Positions 18,427 through 27,305 of a DNA stretch of 64,000 nt are shown here, in pieces. This DNA comes from CBDCUQ01 sp965222835 (GTDB lineage Bacteria > Pseudomonadota > Alphaproteobacteria > Rhizobiales > Hyphomicrobiaceae): assembly GCA_965222835.1 (NCBI GenBank), contig CBDCUQ010000004.1:1364001-1428000 (forward strand), in the 5' to 3' direction. Position numbers and translations under genes: made by a program. The first letter of the stretch is position 1. Every line of letters begins with the position of its first letter. The notes below the pieces were generated by a model. That model saw nothing but the letters and a program-made list of their open reading frames with translations, had not been told where the DNA came from and searched no databases.

Positions 18427-19244
18427 GACGCCTTTCTTGGTTTAACGTTACGTCACTGACGCTGGGGTTGGCGTTTCTTTACATCCCGATCCTGCTACTG
18501 GTCCTCTACTCGTTCAACGCGAGCCGCAACGTGGCGATTTGGACCGGCTGGTCCACCAAATGGTATCAATCCGTCTTCCAGAACCAGCAGCTAATGGATG
18601 CGGCCTGGTCAAGCTTTACGATTGCGTTTGTCTCAGCGACGATTGCCACAATTCTAGGAACGCTGGCTGCCATTACGCTCACCCGTTACGGCCGTTATCG
18701 GGGATCGCTCCTCTTCAACGGCATGATCTATGCGCCGCTCGTCATGCCGGAAATCATTCTGGGGTTGGCGCTTCTGCTTCTGTTCGTAGCCATCAACTTC
18801 GATCGGGGATTCTGGACGATCACGCTCGCCCACGTCACGTTGACAATGTGCTTCGTGGCCGTTGTTGTTCAATCGCGTCTCGTGACCTTCGACCGAAGTC
18901 TCGAAGAGGCTGCTCTCGATCTCGGCTCACCACCAATGAAAACCTTCTTTGTCATTACCCTGCCGATTATCCTTCCGGCTGTTGTTTCCGGTTGGCTTTT
19001 GGCCTTCACGCTGTCGTTGGATGATCTTGTGATCGCAAGCTTCACGACAGGTCCTGGTGCCACGACTCTGCCGATGAAGATCTATTCGGACGTCCGCCTC
19101 GGGGTGAAACCGGAGATCAATGCCGTTTCATCCATTCTTATCGGTGTCGTTACGCTCGGTGTCCTTGCGGCGTCCTACCTGACGCGGCGACAGACATTGC
19201 AACAAGAGCGCGAACGGCGCGCTGCCGAAATATGTGCACGTTAG
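18423..19244 (+). CDS. potI: Polyamine ABC transporter permease (PotI-like)
   Basis: A 273-residue permease forming the second half of the membrane channel. The N-terminal helix (LTLGLAFLYIPILLLVLYSFNAS) is the PotC/PotI signature. The EAA loop is LEEAALDLGSPPMKTFFVITLPIILPA about residue 155-185, followed by SLDDLVIASFTTGPGATTLP, a highly conserved stretch in this family. The C-terminal end is Arg/Glu-rich. It overlaps potH by four bases and is followed after 34 bases by the oxidase gene. Confidence 0.93.
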   Translation: MRRLSWFNVTSLTLGLAFLYIPILLLVLYSFNASRNVAIWTGWSTKWYQSVFQNQQLMDAAWSSFTIAFVSATIATILGTLAAITLTRYGRYRGSLLFNGMIYAPLVMPEIILGLALLLLFVAINFDRGFWTITLAHVTLTMCFVAVVVQSRLVTFDRSLEEAALDLGSPPMKTFFVITLPIILPAVVSGWLLAFTLSLDDLVIASFTTGPGATTLPMKIYSDVRLGVKPEINAVSSILIGVVTLGVLAASYLTRRQTLQQERERRAAEICAR

Positions 19245-19278
19245 TGTACAAGACAAGGTGTGACACCGGCTGAAAGAC

Positions 19279-20550
19279 ATGGGCGAAGAGCACGTCAAAT
19301 CCTACTATGCGGCAACCGCCGACAGCGACATGCGCTATCCCGCGCTTGAGGGCCGCCTCGACGCAGACGTTTGCATCGTCGGTGGTGGCTTTTCTGGCGT
19401 GGCAGCGGCGCTCACATTGGCCGAGCGCGGACATTCGGTCGTGCTCCTCGAAGCCAATCGCATCGGCTGGGGTGCGTCGGGGCGCAATGGCGGGCAGATG
19501 ATCGCCGGTGTCAGCGGTGAAGAAAGACTTTGCCGCCAGCTCGGTGATGCCGGCCGCCGCCTTCTTAGAGACATTCGCTACCGCGGCCATCAAATCATCG
19601 AGGAGCGCATTGCCACGTACGGCATCGATTGTGATCTCCACTACGGATGGATGGAGGTCGCGGCGCGTGCCCGTCACATGGCGGGGCTCAGAGCCTACTA
19701 TGGCAGGCGGCGCGCCGAAGGCGATGGCGATCATCTTGAACTCGTGGAACCGGAACAGATGCGCGAGGTTCTCGGCACGGGCGCGTATCACGGCGGGGTT
19801 ATCGATCCCAAGAGTGGGCATCTTCATCCCTTGAAGCTCTGTCAGGGCGAGGCACGGGCTGCCGTGGGGCTCGGCGTCAAGATTTTTGAAGACTCGGCTG
19901 CAATTGATATTTCGGGTGGCGATCGGCCAACCGTCTCGACAGCAAAGGGGCAGGTCGACGCGCGTCACGTTATTCTTGCGGGTGGCGCCGAGCATCGCTT
20001 TCAACGGGGTCCCCTTCGCGGCGTCACCTTGCCCACGGGCAGCTACATCGTCGCGACCGAGCCGCTGGACGAGACCCTTGTTGCGCGTCTCAACCCGCGC
20101 CAGCTTGCGGTCGCAGACAGCAATACGGTTTTGGACTATTTCCGCTTCACGCCGGATCACCGCATCCTGTTCGGCGGTCGCTGCAATTATTCGAACCGCG
20201 ATCCCAAAGATATTCCGGCCAGCCTGTTGCCGCGTCTCTTTCGGGTATTTCCGGAGCTTTCCGGCATCAAAGCCCACTACGCCTGGGGCGGGCGCATCGA
20301 TCTCGTCGTGACCCGCATCCCGGCCATCGGCCGTCTCGAGCCCAACGTCACTTACATGCAGGGCTATAGCGGTCACGGCGTCAATGCCACGCATATCGCT
20401 GCTGAAATTATTTCGGACGCCATTTGCGGAGATACCGAGAAACTCGACCTGTTTGCATCGGTCCGCCAGTTCCCATTGCCGCAAGGCTGGCTTGGCAACC
20501 AGCTCCTGGCGCTCGGGATGCTTTATTACCGCGCGAAGGATCTCGTTTGA
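19279..20550 (+). CDS. puuB: FAD-dependent amine oxidase (PuuB-like)
   Basis: A 423-residue DAO-family flavoenzyme. Near residue 35 it has the dinucleotide-binding fold VCIVGGGFSGVAAALTLAERG and the following E in VLLEANRIGWGASGRNGGQ. The latter, with IAGVSGEE, is the usual pattern for gamma-glutamylputrescine oxidase and related enzymes. The C-terminal GRLEPNVTYMQGYSGHGVNATH closes the FAD site. In the Puu route it would oxidise gamma-glutamylputrescine to the aldehyde and release hydrogen peroxide. It is cytoplasmic and probably co-transcribed with the transporter. A related sarcosine- or glycine-oxidase role cannot be excluded from sequence alone. Confidence 0.82.
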   Translation: MGEEHVKSYYAATADSDMRYPALEGRLDADVCIVGGGFSGVAAALTLAERGHSVVLLEANRIGWGASGRNGGQMIAGVSGEERLCRQLGDAGRRLLRDIRYRGHQIIEERIATYGIDCDLHYGWMEVAARARHMAGLRAYYGRRRAEGDGDHLELVEPEQMREVLGTGAYHGGVIDPKSGHLHPLKLCQGEARAAVGLGVKIFEDSAAIDISGGDRPTVSTAKGQVDARHVILAGGAEHRFQRGPLRGVTLPTGSYIVATEPLDETLVARLNPRQLAVADSNTVLDYFRFTPDHRILFGGRCNYSNRDPKDIPASLLPRLFRVFPELSGIKAHYAWGGRIDLVVTRIPAIGRLEPNVTYMQGYSGHGVNATHIAAEIISDAICGDTEKLDLFASVRQFPLPQGWLGNQLLALGMLYYRAKDLV

Positions 20551-20624
20551 AGATTCGGTGCACGCTGCTCGTTGCGGATCGCTTGATAGGAAATTTCGCT
20601 CTGCCGCTGCCGCAAACGCGAATC

Positions 20625-21455
20625 TCAGGCACCTGGCTTGCGCGCGAGATAAACGATCTCTTGAAACTCCAGTTTTGTCGGCGCCGGTCCGAGCCGGCTC
20701 TCTAGAACTTTCGCGGCCGCAGCCACGATCTCTTCAGCATCAACGGTCGCGCGTTGCTCGACTTCGATGATGTTTGGATTGCCAGTGACAAAGCCCCGTG
20801 CAGCATTCACGGGATCCACACCCTCAATAGCTCCGGCCACAAAAGCAACGTCAACCAATTGATAGCCCGCATCGGCGAACATGCCGCGCACGATGCTAAC
20901 GTCGCTCAGGCTAAAGGGAATTTCGAGAAATCGCGGCGGGTCGGTTTCGAAGTAACTCTGTATGACCTCATTGATCGCGCGCACAGACGGATTCTTGTCG
21001 AATGAATCCCAAACGTTGAGCGCCGGAACTCCCGAAGGTCTCAGCACCCGAGTCATCTCACTTATTCCCTTGGCCTTGTCGGGGAAAAACATGAGCCCAA
21101 ACTGGCATACAACGGCGTCAAAGCCTTCACTTTCAAAAGGAAGGTCAAGGGCGTCCGCTTGGCAGTAAGTTACACCCGGAAGGCTGGGGTTTACTTTGGC
21201 AGCATGGGCCAGCATGGGTTCGTTGAGGTCGGTGGCAACGATTTCCGAGCCTGCCGGCAGCGCGTTGGCAAGGTGGCGGGTGGAGATACCCGTCCCGCAA
21301 GCAACCTCAAGCACTTTGCACGGTCGTGCGCGCTCTTCAGTGACACGCCGCGCCATATCGGCAGCGGAAAATTCGAAAAGCAGCGGCCCAAGATACCTGT
21401 CGTAATTGACTGGGATCGTGCCGGTGAAGCTGGCACCTGTTGAGGTCGTGGCCAT
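20625..21455 (-). CDS. Class I SAM-dependent methyltransferase
   Basis: A 276-residue methyltransferase with the Rossmann-like SAM fold. Motif I is VLEVACGTGISTRHLA (about 48-63), the acidic post-I residue is in VATDLNEPML, and the motif for the adenine ring is CQADALDLPF. The later stretch CQFGLMFFPDKAKGISEMTRVLRPSG is typical of the UbiE/Methyltransf_11 group. The substrate cannot be judged. It runs convergent to the polyamine operon and has no obvious partner. The ATG at 21453-21455 gives a normal short N-terminus. Confidence 0.8.
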   Translation of the reverse strand: MATTSTGASFTGTIPVNYDRYLGPLLFEFSAADMARRVTEERARPCKVLEVACGTGISTRHLANALPAGSEIVATDLNEPMLAHAAKVNPSLPGVTYCQADALDLPFESEGFDAVVCQFGLMFFPDKAKGISEMTRVLRPSGVPALNVWDSFDKNPSVRAINEVIQSYFETDPPRFLEIPFSLSDVSIVRGMFADAGYQLVDVAFVAGAIEGVDPVNAARGFVTGNPNIIEVEQRATVDAEEIVAAAAKVLESRLGPAPTKLEFQEIVYLARKPGA

Positions 21456-21609
21456 AACCTACGCCCTGGTTAGCACGGCAATCGGGTAAGACTGTCCACA
21501 CCACACTACTCAGCCCGGCGATATCTCATCAAGCCCGATGCTGTTATGGCATTGCCTGCTCTTCGGCCGACTTGGGTCAAGCTGCATGGCGACATAATCA
21601 AAGGGAAAA

Positions 21610-21687
21610 TGGTCGGAGCGAGTGGATTTGAACCACCGACCCCCAGTCCCCCAGACTGGTGCGCTAACCAGGCTGCGCTACGCTCCG
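21610..21687 (-). tRNA. tRNA-Pro (anticodon GGG), CCA encoded
   Basis: A complete cloverleaf reads on the minus strand from 21687. The acceptor stem is CGGAGCG with CGCTCCG. The D arm is GCGC...GCGC, the anticodon stem CCAGT/ACTGG encloses a seven-base loop CTGGGGG giving anticodon GGG, and the T arm has the TTCAAAT loop. The discriminator A and CCA are encoded. Length is 78 bases including CCA. Confidence 0.95.
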
Positions 21688-21697
21688 ACGAGGGCCC

Positions 21698-21726
21698 GTT
21701 TTGCCCGGATCGGTTCCGAGCGTCAA
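21698..21726 (-). promoter_or_regulatory. Promoter of the tRNA-Pro gene
   Basis: TTGACG (plus coordinates 21721-21726) and CAAAAC (21698-21703) are 17 bases apart on the minus strand. The -10 box ends about ten bases before the first tRNA base at 21687, a fitting distance for transcription start. Confidence 0.5.
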
Positions 21727-21748
21727 TGACTTATCGGGTGGCGTCCGG

Positions 21749-22525
21749 CTACCGCGCCGTTTCGTCCTTTGTTTGGGCCGCACACAATTCGGAAAGGGCG
21801 GGCGCCTCGGTCGGCAGCTGGCAAACGGTAACGGGACAAACCGGCGTATTGCCCAGCGCGACCGCGCCGAAAAAGCCAGAGCCAAGCGCAAGATCGACAA
21901 CGGTATAGGGCGGTTTGGCCGTACCGGGGCCCGGTGATGCGCCCTCCTTCTGTCCGCGTGCGCCTAAGACCGTCAGGACATGACCGATGCCGCGACCGTC
22001 GGCCTTGGCAAAGGCCTCGAGACAGACCCAGGCCTGGATAAATCCCGCGGTGTCATCCTCTGGTAGAGCCGTGTCCGGTACCAACTGTGCAGCGGCTGCA
22101 ATGATGGCCCGCTGACGGTTGGCCGCGATCTTTATGTCTCGTGTCCGTTCGAGATCGACCCCAATGCGGCCACGCCGGGTCACCCCGATCAAGGCATAAC
22201 CATCCGCATGGGCGAGACTGAAATCGCCTTGGCTGTCGGGAAGGGCGAGTCTTCCGGTGTCGCCAAACACGTAGGGAACCTTCCGCCATTGCGCACCGAG
22301 GATCCGTTCGATGATGATGCGAAGCGCAATGTGTGTGGCCCGGCGCCAGCGCCACTCCTTGGCGCCCGCCGTCGTCTCAAGGCGTGCACAATCGTCATCG
22401 GAAAGCCGTGGCGTTTCTTTCTCGATCGCTTCGAGGGCGGCCCCGCATTGCGTGAGGTCTGCGAACCAGATTTCTACGCCACGGTCTGGCGGCGCCGAGG
22501 TGCCAGCCTCGCGCGTCCCAATCAC
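21749..22525 (-). CDS. 4'-phosphopantetheinyl transferase superfamily protein (Sfp type)
   Basis: A 258-residue protein with the Sfp-type two-fold repeat. The metal-binding acidic pair is in IGVDLERTRD (about 120-130), and the second conserved block is WVCLEAFAKADGRGIG (about 165-180). In that block the lysine of the usual WxxKEA is replaced by leucine. Such enzymes transfer the phosphopantetheine arm from CoA to acyl- or peptidyl-carrier proteins in the cytoplasm. It overlaps the MerR gene by four bases as ATGA and lies beside fabH and plsX, so a role with a carrier protein is plausible; the lysine change may alter activity. The Cys-rich C-terminal tail is not family-typical. Confidence 0.75.
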   Translation of the reverse strand: MIGTREAGTSAPPDRGVEIWFADLTQCGAALEAIEKETPRLSDDDCARLETTAGAKEWRWRRATHIALRIIIERILGAQWRKVPYVFGDTGRLALPDSQGDFSLAHADGYALIGVTRRGRIGVDLERTRDIKIAANRQRAIIAAAAQLVPDTALPEDDTAGFIQAWVCLEAFAKADGRGIGHVLTVLGARGQKEGASPGPGTAKPPYTVVDLALGSGFFGAVALGNTPVCPVTVCQLPTEAPALSELCAAQTKDETAR

Positions 22526-23055
22526 GCGCGTTGCGAACCTGCACGACGCGCGCGGCCGGCGGTCTCACGCGCATTGCCGTCGTCCATCAGCAGCTGGCGG
22601 CAGGCTTCCAGTTCGCTGATAATGGCCTCGACCCGCGCCCGACGCTCTTTCGTTTGTGTGGCTGCGTTCGAAATCGTGGCTAACGAAGGTCGGCTCTTAC
22701 TGGACTCGGCTTTCTTGCGCTCGCTATGACGCGCGGTTGGGCGCCGTCCACGCTTTTTGGGGCGATCGGCTTCTGCCGTCGCGATGTCGCGGCTCACGTG
22801 CTTGACGTGCTCCACGCCCTGTTCGCGCAAAATCTTTTGGACGCCCTTGATCGTATAGCCTTCCGCGTGCAGCAGATGGCGGATGCCACGTAACAGCTCC
22901 ATATCCTCCGGGCGGTAATAGCGTCGGCCGCCCCCGCGCTTCATCGGCCGGATGTGCGGAAACTTGGCCTCCCAAAAGCGTAGCACGTGCTTTGGTACGT
23001 TGAGGTCCGACGCCACCTCGCTGATTGTCCGGAACGCTTCCAGCGCTTTGCTCAT
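22522..23055 (-). CDS. MerR family transcriptional regulator
   Basis: A 177-residue regulator with an N-terminal MerR winged helix: TISEVASDLNVPKHVLRFWEAKFP and RRYYRPEDMELLRGIRHLLHAEGYTIKGVQKIL (about residues 10-80). The C-terminal half is basic and rich in Lys/Arg/Ser without an effector domain. It follows ihfA on the same strand, 328 bases after it, as in many Hyphomicrobiales genomes. GAGGGTTGGA precedes the ATG and supplies a Shine-Dalgarno match. Its target is not known; the fatty-acid operon is one candidate. Confidence 0.85.
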   Translation of the reverse strand: MSKALEAFRTISEVASDLNVPKHVLRFWEAKFPHIRPMKRGGGRRYYRPEDMELLRGIRHLLHAEGYTIKGVQKILREQGVEHVKHVSRDIATAEADRPKKRGRRPTARHSERKKAESSKSRPSLATISNAATQTKERRARVEAIISELEACRQLLMDDGNARETAGRARRAGSQRA

Positions 23056-23383
23056 TCCAACCCTCTAATGACGAAACCCGCGTGTCAGACCGTCATACCG
23101 GGTCTCAGGGCGAACGTCTCGGTCCAAAAACGCGCAAGTGCCCATCAATCCCCAACGAAATCGTATTCGGCACGTCTATCTCTAGACCGTGTGCCCCGCT
23201 GCCAGATGTGGAAGGGAGACAGCATACCACATTGCACGACGGAATGCTGAGTTGACTCGACTGCTAGTGGGCGCGCTTTTGAGAGGCCGCCTACGGGATC
23301 GATAGAACCACAGACCGGCGTAGTGCTTCCAGCATCTGGAGCATTACCATATGAGCCCGTTCCGAAGAAAATTTGGCTGTACG
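23056..23383. other. Intergenic region between ihfA and the MerR gene
   Basis: 328 bases with no supportable gene. A TATGCT -10-like element on the minus strand near 23224 could belong to a promoter for merR, but a matching -35 box is not clear. No terminator was found after ihfA. Confidence 0.4.
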
Positions 23384-23701
23384 CTATTCAGCAGCCTTCT
23401 TGCGAAGCAAACCGGCATTGATCTTGTCCTTCATGATATTTGAAGGACGGAACACCAGCACACGCCGTGGCGTGATTGGGACTTCCTTTCCGGTTTTCGG
23501 ATTGCGGCCTATCCGCTGGCCTTTCTGACGCAAACCGAAGGAGCCGAAGGATGAGAGCTTGACCGGGTCTCCCGCCGCCAGGCTTCCCGAAATCTGACCG
23601 AGCACCAGCTCAACCAGCTCTTGCGATTCATTGCGAGGCAGACCGACCTTGCGTACCAACGCTTCGGCTAAGTCAGCCCGAGTCAATGTCTTACCCGCCA
23701 T
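23384..23701 (-). CDS. ihfA: Integration host factor subunit alpha
   Basis: A 105-residue DNA-bending nucleoid protein. The HU/IHF fold is plain: TLTRADLAEALVRKVGLP at the start, the VKLSSFGSFGLRQKGQRIGRNPKTGKE strand region and the beta arm with VPITPRRVLVFRPS. IHF-alpha acts with the beta subunit (not in this window) in replication, recombination and transcription. The ATG at 23701 is chosen because it gives the conserved N-terminus; the reading frame continues 33 codons upstream without similarity. Gene order fabH-ihfA-merR is common in alphaproteobacteria. Confidence 0.95.
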   Translation of the reverse strand: MAGKTLTRADLAEALVRKVGLPRNESQELVELVLGQISGSLAAGDPVKLSSFGSFGLRQKGQRIGRNPKTGKEVPITPRRVLVFRPSNIMKDKINAGLLRKKAAE

Positions 23702-23845
23702 GACTAAGTTGCCTCCCCAAGACCTCGTTTTGCCACAATCGTAGCCTGTGGCGAACGAACGGTCAATGAAAGAAGCGCTCAACTCGCTGAAATCACACAA
23801 TTAATCTGGCATTGCCGCAAATACGGGCGAAATGGACCCCTTTTT

Positions 23846-24823
23846 TTACCACCGGGCTAGCACCGCACCCCAGGTGAATCCGCCTCCCATGGCCTCCATC
23901 AACACCAGACTGCCCTCCTTGATGCGGTGGTCTTCAAAGGCCTGGTTGAGGGCCAGGGGAATTGATGCGGCCGACGTATTGCCGTGCATGGACAGGGTCA
24001 TGACGATCTTATCGCGTGAAACCCCAAGCTTCTTGGCGATCCCGTCCAAAATCCGCGCATTGGCCTGATGCGGGACAAAAAGGTCGATCTCATCGGCCGT
24101 GTGACCGGTTAGCAGCAGGACTTCTTCTATGACCCCCGAAATCTTTTGGATCGCGTGGCGGAATACTTCGCGGCCGTTCATACGCAGGTGGCCAGTGGTC
24201 TTTGTCGAGCCGGGGCCGCCATCAACATAGAGCAAATCCTCGTAGCGCCCATCGGAGCGGATGCGGGTGGCGAGGATGCCCCGATCCTCATCCCCACCGT
24301 GCTGGGGTTGGGCTTCAAGCACGACCGCGCCTGCCCCGTCACCGAACAGCACGCAGGTCGATCGGTCCGTCCAGTCAAGAATCCGAGAAAAGGTCTCTGC
24401 CCCCACCACGATGGCACGCTTGAACTGGCCAGTCTTGAGGAGCGTATCGGCCACCGTCATCGCGTATACGAAGCCCGAGCAAACCGCCTGCACGTCAAAG
24501 GCGGCGCCCTTGGTGATTCCGAGGCCGGACTGAATCTTGACGGCCGTCGCTGGAAATGTCTTGTCGGGCGTCGCCGTAGCGCAAATGACAAGGTCAATAT
24601 CGACGGGGTCGATGCCTGCGCGCACCAATGCCTGGTGAGACGCGGCTATGCCCAGCGTTGAGGTGAGCTCACTATCGTCCGCGATGTGGCGCTGACGAAT
24701 TCCCGACCGCTCGACGATCCATTGGTCGGTCGTTTCGACGATTTCAGATAGATCCGCATTGGTCATCACACGCTTTGGGAGATGCGCTCCAACGCCACGT
24801 ACTACGGATCGAATAACTGCCAC
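23846..24823 (-). CDS. fabH: 3-oxoacyl-ACP synthase III
   Basis: A 325-residue thiolase-fold enzyme that starts fatty-acid synthesis by condensing acetyl-CoA with malonyl-ACP. The catalytic triad is complete: C115 in VQAVCSGF, H252 in VPHQANARI and N282 in SMHGNTSAA. The FGDGAGAVVL block is also typical. It starts with GTG (24821-24823), preceded by AGGAAG at good spacing. It lies 56 bases after plsX on the same strand. Confidence 0.97.
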   Translation of the reverse strand: MAVIRSVVRGVGAHLPKRVMTNADLSEIVETTDQWIVERSGIRQRHIADDSELTSTLGIAASHQALVRAGIDPVDIDLVICATATPDKTFPATAVKIQSGLGITKGAAFDVQAVCSGFVYAMTVADTLLKTGQFKRAIVVGAETFSRILDWTDRSTCVLFGDGAGAVVLEAQPQHGGDEDRGILATRIRSDGRYEDLLYVDGGPGSTKTTGHLRMNGREVFRHAIQKISGVIEEVLLLTGHTADEIDLFVPHQANARILDGIAKKLGVSRDKIVMTLSMHGNTSAASIPLALNQAFEDHRIKEGSLVLMEAMGGGFTWGAVLARW

Positions 24824-24879
24824 TGTGACTTCCTAGTGTTTGCGTACTGCCGGAGTTCCGCGCGCATAACCCTTTGTTG

Positions 24880-25926
24880 TTACGCCGGAGGAACCGCTGT
24901 ATTGCCCAGTTCATGATGAAAGCCTTCGAGATCGGATTCTAGCCGTTCCAAAAGCCCGCTTTCTGACATTTCGTAGCCGAGATCGATCGCGCTCGCAAAG
25001 CCAAGCGCGTCGGTGCCGCCGTGGCTTTTGACCGCGATCCCGTTGAGGCCAAGAAATGTCCCGCCGTTAACCCTGCGTGGGTCCATTTTATGTTTTAGAA
25101 CCCGGAACCCGCCGCGCGCCAGAAAGGCGCCCAATTGTGAGATCCACGTCCGCCGCATGGCGTCCTTAAGGTATTGGGCGATCTGGCGCGCCGTACCTTC
25201 TGCTGTCTTGAGCGCAATGTTGCCTGCAAAACCCTCCACGACGACGACGTCCATCTTGCCAAGTCCAATCTCGTGCCCTTCGATGAAGCCGCGGTAGTCC
25301 AATGGAAGCGGCAGGTCTTTCAGCAGGGTATGGGCTTCCTTGACGTCTTCGTTTCCTTTGATTTCCTCGACACCGACGTTGAGGAGGCCGACGCTTGGCC
25401 GCTCAACATGGAAAAGGGTCCGCGCCATTGCGGCCCCGAGAAGGGCGAAATCGGCAAGCTGACGCGCGCTTGCGCCGATGTTCGCGCCGACGTCGAGAAC
25501 AATGCACTCCGATTTGATGGTCGGCCAAATGGCTGCAATTGCGGGCCGCTCGATGGCGGCCATGGGGCGCAAGACGAGCTTGGACACGGCCATCAAGGCA
25601 CCGGTGTTGCCGGCCGAAATTGCAGCGTTTGCCTCGCCATTCTTCACGGCTTCGATGGCGAGCCACATGGACGAGCCCTTGCCGCGGCGCATGGCCTGGC
25701 TCGGCTTTTCCGTCATCGAGATCACGTGGGTCGTGTGCACAATCCGCGATTTGGCTTTGAGCGTCGGATTGTCTTCGAGCAGAGGCGCGATCAACGCTTC
25801 GTCGCCGCAAAAGATGAAGTTGAGCTCGGGATGGCGCGTCAGCGAGATCGCGGCCCCCGGAATGACAACTTCCGGGCCGTGATCTCCCCCCATGGCATCA
25901 AGCGCCAATGTTCTCGGCTGCGCCAT
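24880..25926 (-). CDS. plsX: Phosphate acyltransferase PlsX
   Basis: A 348-residue enzyme converting acyl-ACP to acyl-phosphate for phospholipid synthesis at the membrane surface. The N-terminus ALDAMGGDHGPEVVIPGA, the ISAGNTGALMAVSK segment, VLDVGANIGASARQLADFA, GLLNVGVEEIKGNE and VVEGFAGNIALKTAEG are diagnostic. The ATG at 25926 is preferred; a GTG three codons upstream also fits. It sits in a run of yceD, plsX, fabH, ihfA, the order expected in this group. Confidence 0.96.
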   Translation of the reverse strand: MAQPRTLALDAMGGDHGPEVVIPGAAISLTRHPELNFIFCGDEALIAPLLEDNPTLKAKSRIVHTTHVISMTEKPSQAMRRGKGSSMWLAIEAVKNGEANAAISAGNTGALMAVSKLVLRPMAAIERPAIAAIWPTIKSECIVLDVGANIGASARQLADFALLGAAMARTLFHVERPSVGLLNVGVEEIKGNEDVKEAHTLLKDLPLPLDYRGFIEGHEIGLGKMDVVVVEGFAGNIALKTAEGTARQIAQYLKDAMRRTWISQLGAFLARGGFRVLKHKMDPRRVNGGTFLGLNGIAVKSHGGTDALGFASAIDLGYEMSESGLLERLESDLEGFHHELGNTAVPPA

Positions 25927-26070
25927 CTTCCCCACTGGCTAATTGATCCTAATCCGGCCCGAACCCCTCGCCCTGGTGCTGCCGTCACCAGTGACCGGTG
26001 CGGAAGATACCCTTTTGCAGGTGCGAAACAACAGGCAATTTGACTGCTCGTGCTTTGCATCCCTCCGGCC

Positions 26071-26607
26071 CTAGCGCTGTTTGTCCTTGAGTTTCGCCAG
26101 TGCGGCAAAGGGACCGCCGGCTGCCTTGTCCGCAGCGGCTAAGGGGTCTGTCCATTGGAATTCTGCACCTTCGCGCCTTGGATAGGGATCTATACCCGCG
26201 GACAGACACTCGAATACGAGGCGGCCGACATCGATTATATCATTCTCAATTGGTTCGGTGTCGATCTCGACCAGGACATCATGCTCGTTTGCAGCCTCAT
26301 CCCGCGCCTCGCCGGCGGGAGTCAATTCGATTTGAATCTGCTCCTCGAAATCCTGGGTGATGGGATCAAGAGTAACGATGCAGGGCTGTGTGATGCACGC
26401 CGAGACTTTGCCAGACAAAAAGTAGGAACCCTCGCCACGCGGCGCGATTGTGTAGCGGGCGGTAAGAGTGGTGCATTCGGAAATGCCCAGCTCGCTGGCT
26501 AGGGCCGCGCGCTCGTTGGCCGTCGCCTCGCGCTGCGCGTCGAGGCCGTCTTCCGGAATGGAGGATACGGGGTGCCGCCAGGGGAGGATGTTTGTCTCGC
26601 CGGTCAT
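26071..26607 (-). CDS. YceD (DUF177) family protein
   Basis: A 178-residue protein of the YceD/DUF177 family, linked in plants and bacteria to 23S rRNA maturation. Family signs are LTARYTIAPRGEGSYFLSGKVSACITQPCIVTLDPI and the acidic C-terminal part IDTEPIENDIIDVGRLVFECLSAGIDPYPRREGAEF. Two cysteines flank a proline (CITQPCIV). Unlike many bacteria, rpmF does not follow; plsX does, 144 bases on. It is transcribed with the CBP3-like gene. Confidence 0.85.
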   Translation of the reverse strand: MTGETNILPWRHPVSSIPEDGLDAQREATANERAALASELGISECTTLTARYTIAPRGEGSYFLSGKVSACITQPCIVTLDPITQDFEEQIQIELTPAGEARDEAANEHDVLVEIDTEPIENDIIDVGRLVFECLSAGIDPYPRREGAEFQWTDPLAAADKAAGGPFAALAKLKDKQR

Positions 26608-26635
26608 TCTTCCTGTGCCGAACTCATGGCTTCTC

Positions 26636-27181
26636 CTACCCGATGCTGCCGTCTTCGAGTGGGGGAAATGATAGGGACCCCGTACTGAGGGACGCGAGCG
26701 TCAGACCTTCAAGATGCAGCACGGTCCGACGCACATAGTCTGCCAATGTGTCTGGATGCTCAAGACCGGGCAGAATTTCCAGCAGATCCCGTGCGACCTC
26801 GTCGTTGGTTTTGCCGGAGTGCGGCTTGAATCTGCGGGTCCGTTCCGCCAGAGCACCGGCTGCCGCCTTGACCTTTCTGGGCACCGCCAGATCGCCAACG
26901 CCCATTTCGCGCTTGCAATCATCCATATCGGATACGAAGGATTCCGAGAGCATTCTGGCCAGGCGTTGAGCCTCGGGGCTCTCCCCGGCGAGCCGACAGA
27001 GCAGCGGCGCGAGGTGGAGCGCCACCATCTCAAAGCGGCCTTCAGGCGTGTCCGGAACGCCACAAACCTCATAGAACCACGATTGGCGGGCCGCGGTCAC
27101 GACGGCGCCATAAAGCTCGGCTGCTGTCTCCCGCCGGGAGCGGCGTCGGCCGAGCCAGGACAAAACGCGCTGTTTTTCCAC
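26636..27181 (-). CDS. Ubiquinol-cytochrome c chaperone (CBP3-like)
   Basis: A 181-residue protein of the CBP3/UQCC1 family that in mitochondria helps cytochrome b of the bc1 complex fold; the bacterial job is assumed similar. Conserved blocks are ETAAELYGAVVTAARQSWFYEVCGVPDTPEGRFEMVALHL and DLAVPRKVKAAAGALAERTRRF. The GTG at 27181 is chosen as start because it makes the length match the family; AGGA lies eleven bases upstream. An in-frame extension to 27307 would overlap the divergent bamE start. It heads the yceD-plsX-fabH run. Confidence 0.85.
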   Translation of the reverse strand: MEKQRVLSWLGRRRSRRETAAELYGAVVTAARQSWFYEVCGVPDTPEGRFEMVALHLAPLLCRLAGESPEAQRLARMLSESFVSDMDDCKREMGVGDLAVPRKVKAAAGALAERTRRFKPHSGKTNDEVARDLLEILPGLEHPDTLADYVRRTVLHLEGLTLASLSTGSLSFPPLEDGSIG

Positions 27182-27305
27182 GGACTGCCAATTCCTAAAA
27201 AGATGTGGGATGAACAGTGCGCAACACGTTGCGCAACGGTTTCCGATTGGATAAGCCGCGGCCACGTGGTGAGACGCGACTGATTCTAGGGGTTTCTGAC
27301 GTATC

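Noticed and set aside
19150..20484. 444-residue open frame opposite the puuB-like oxidase
   Set aside because: The other strand encodes a clear DAO-family enzyme with full motifs; this frame has none.
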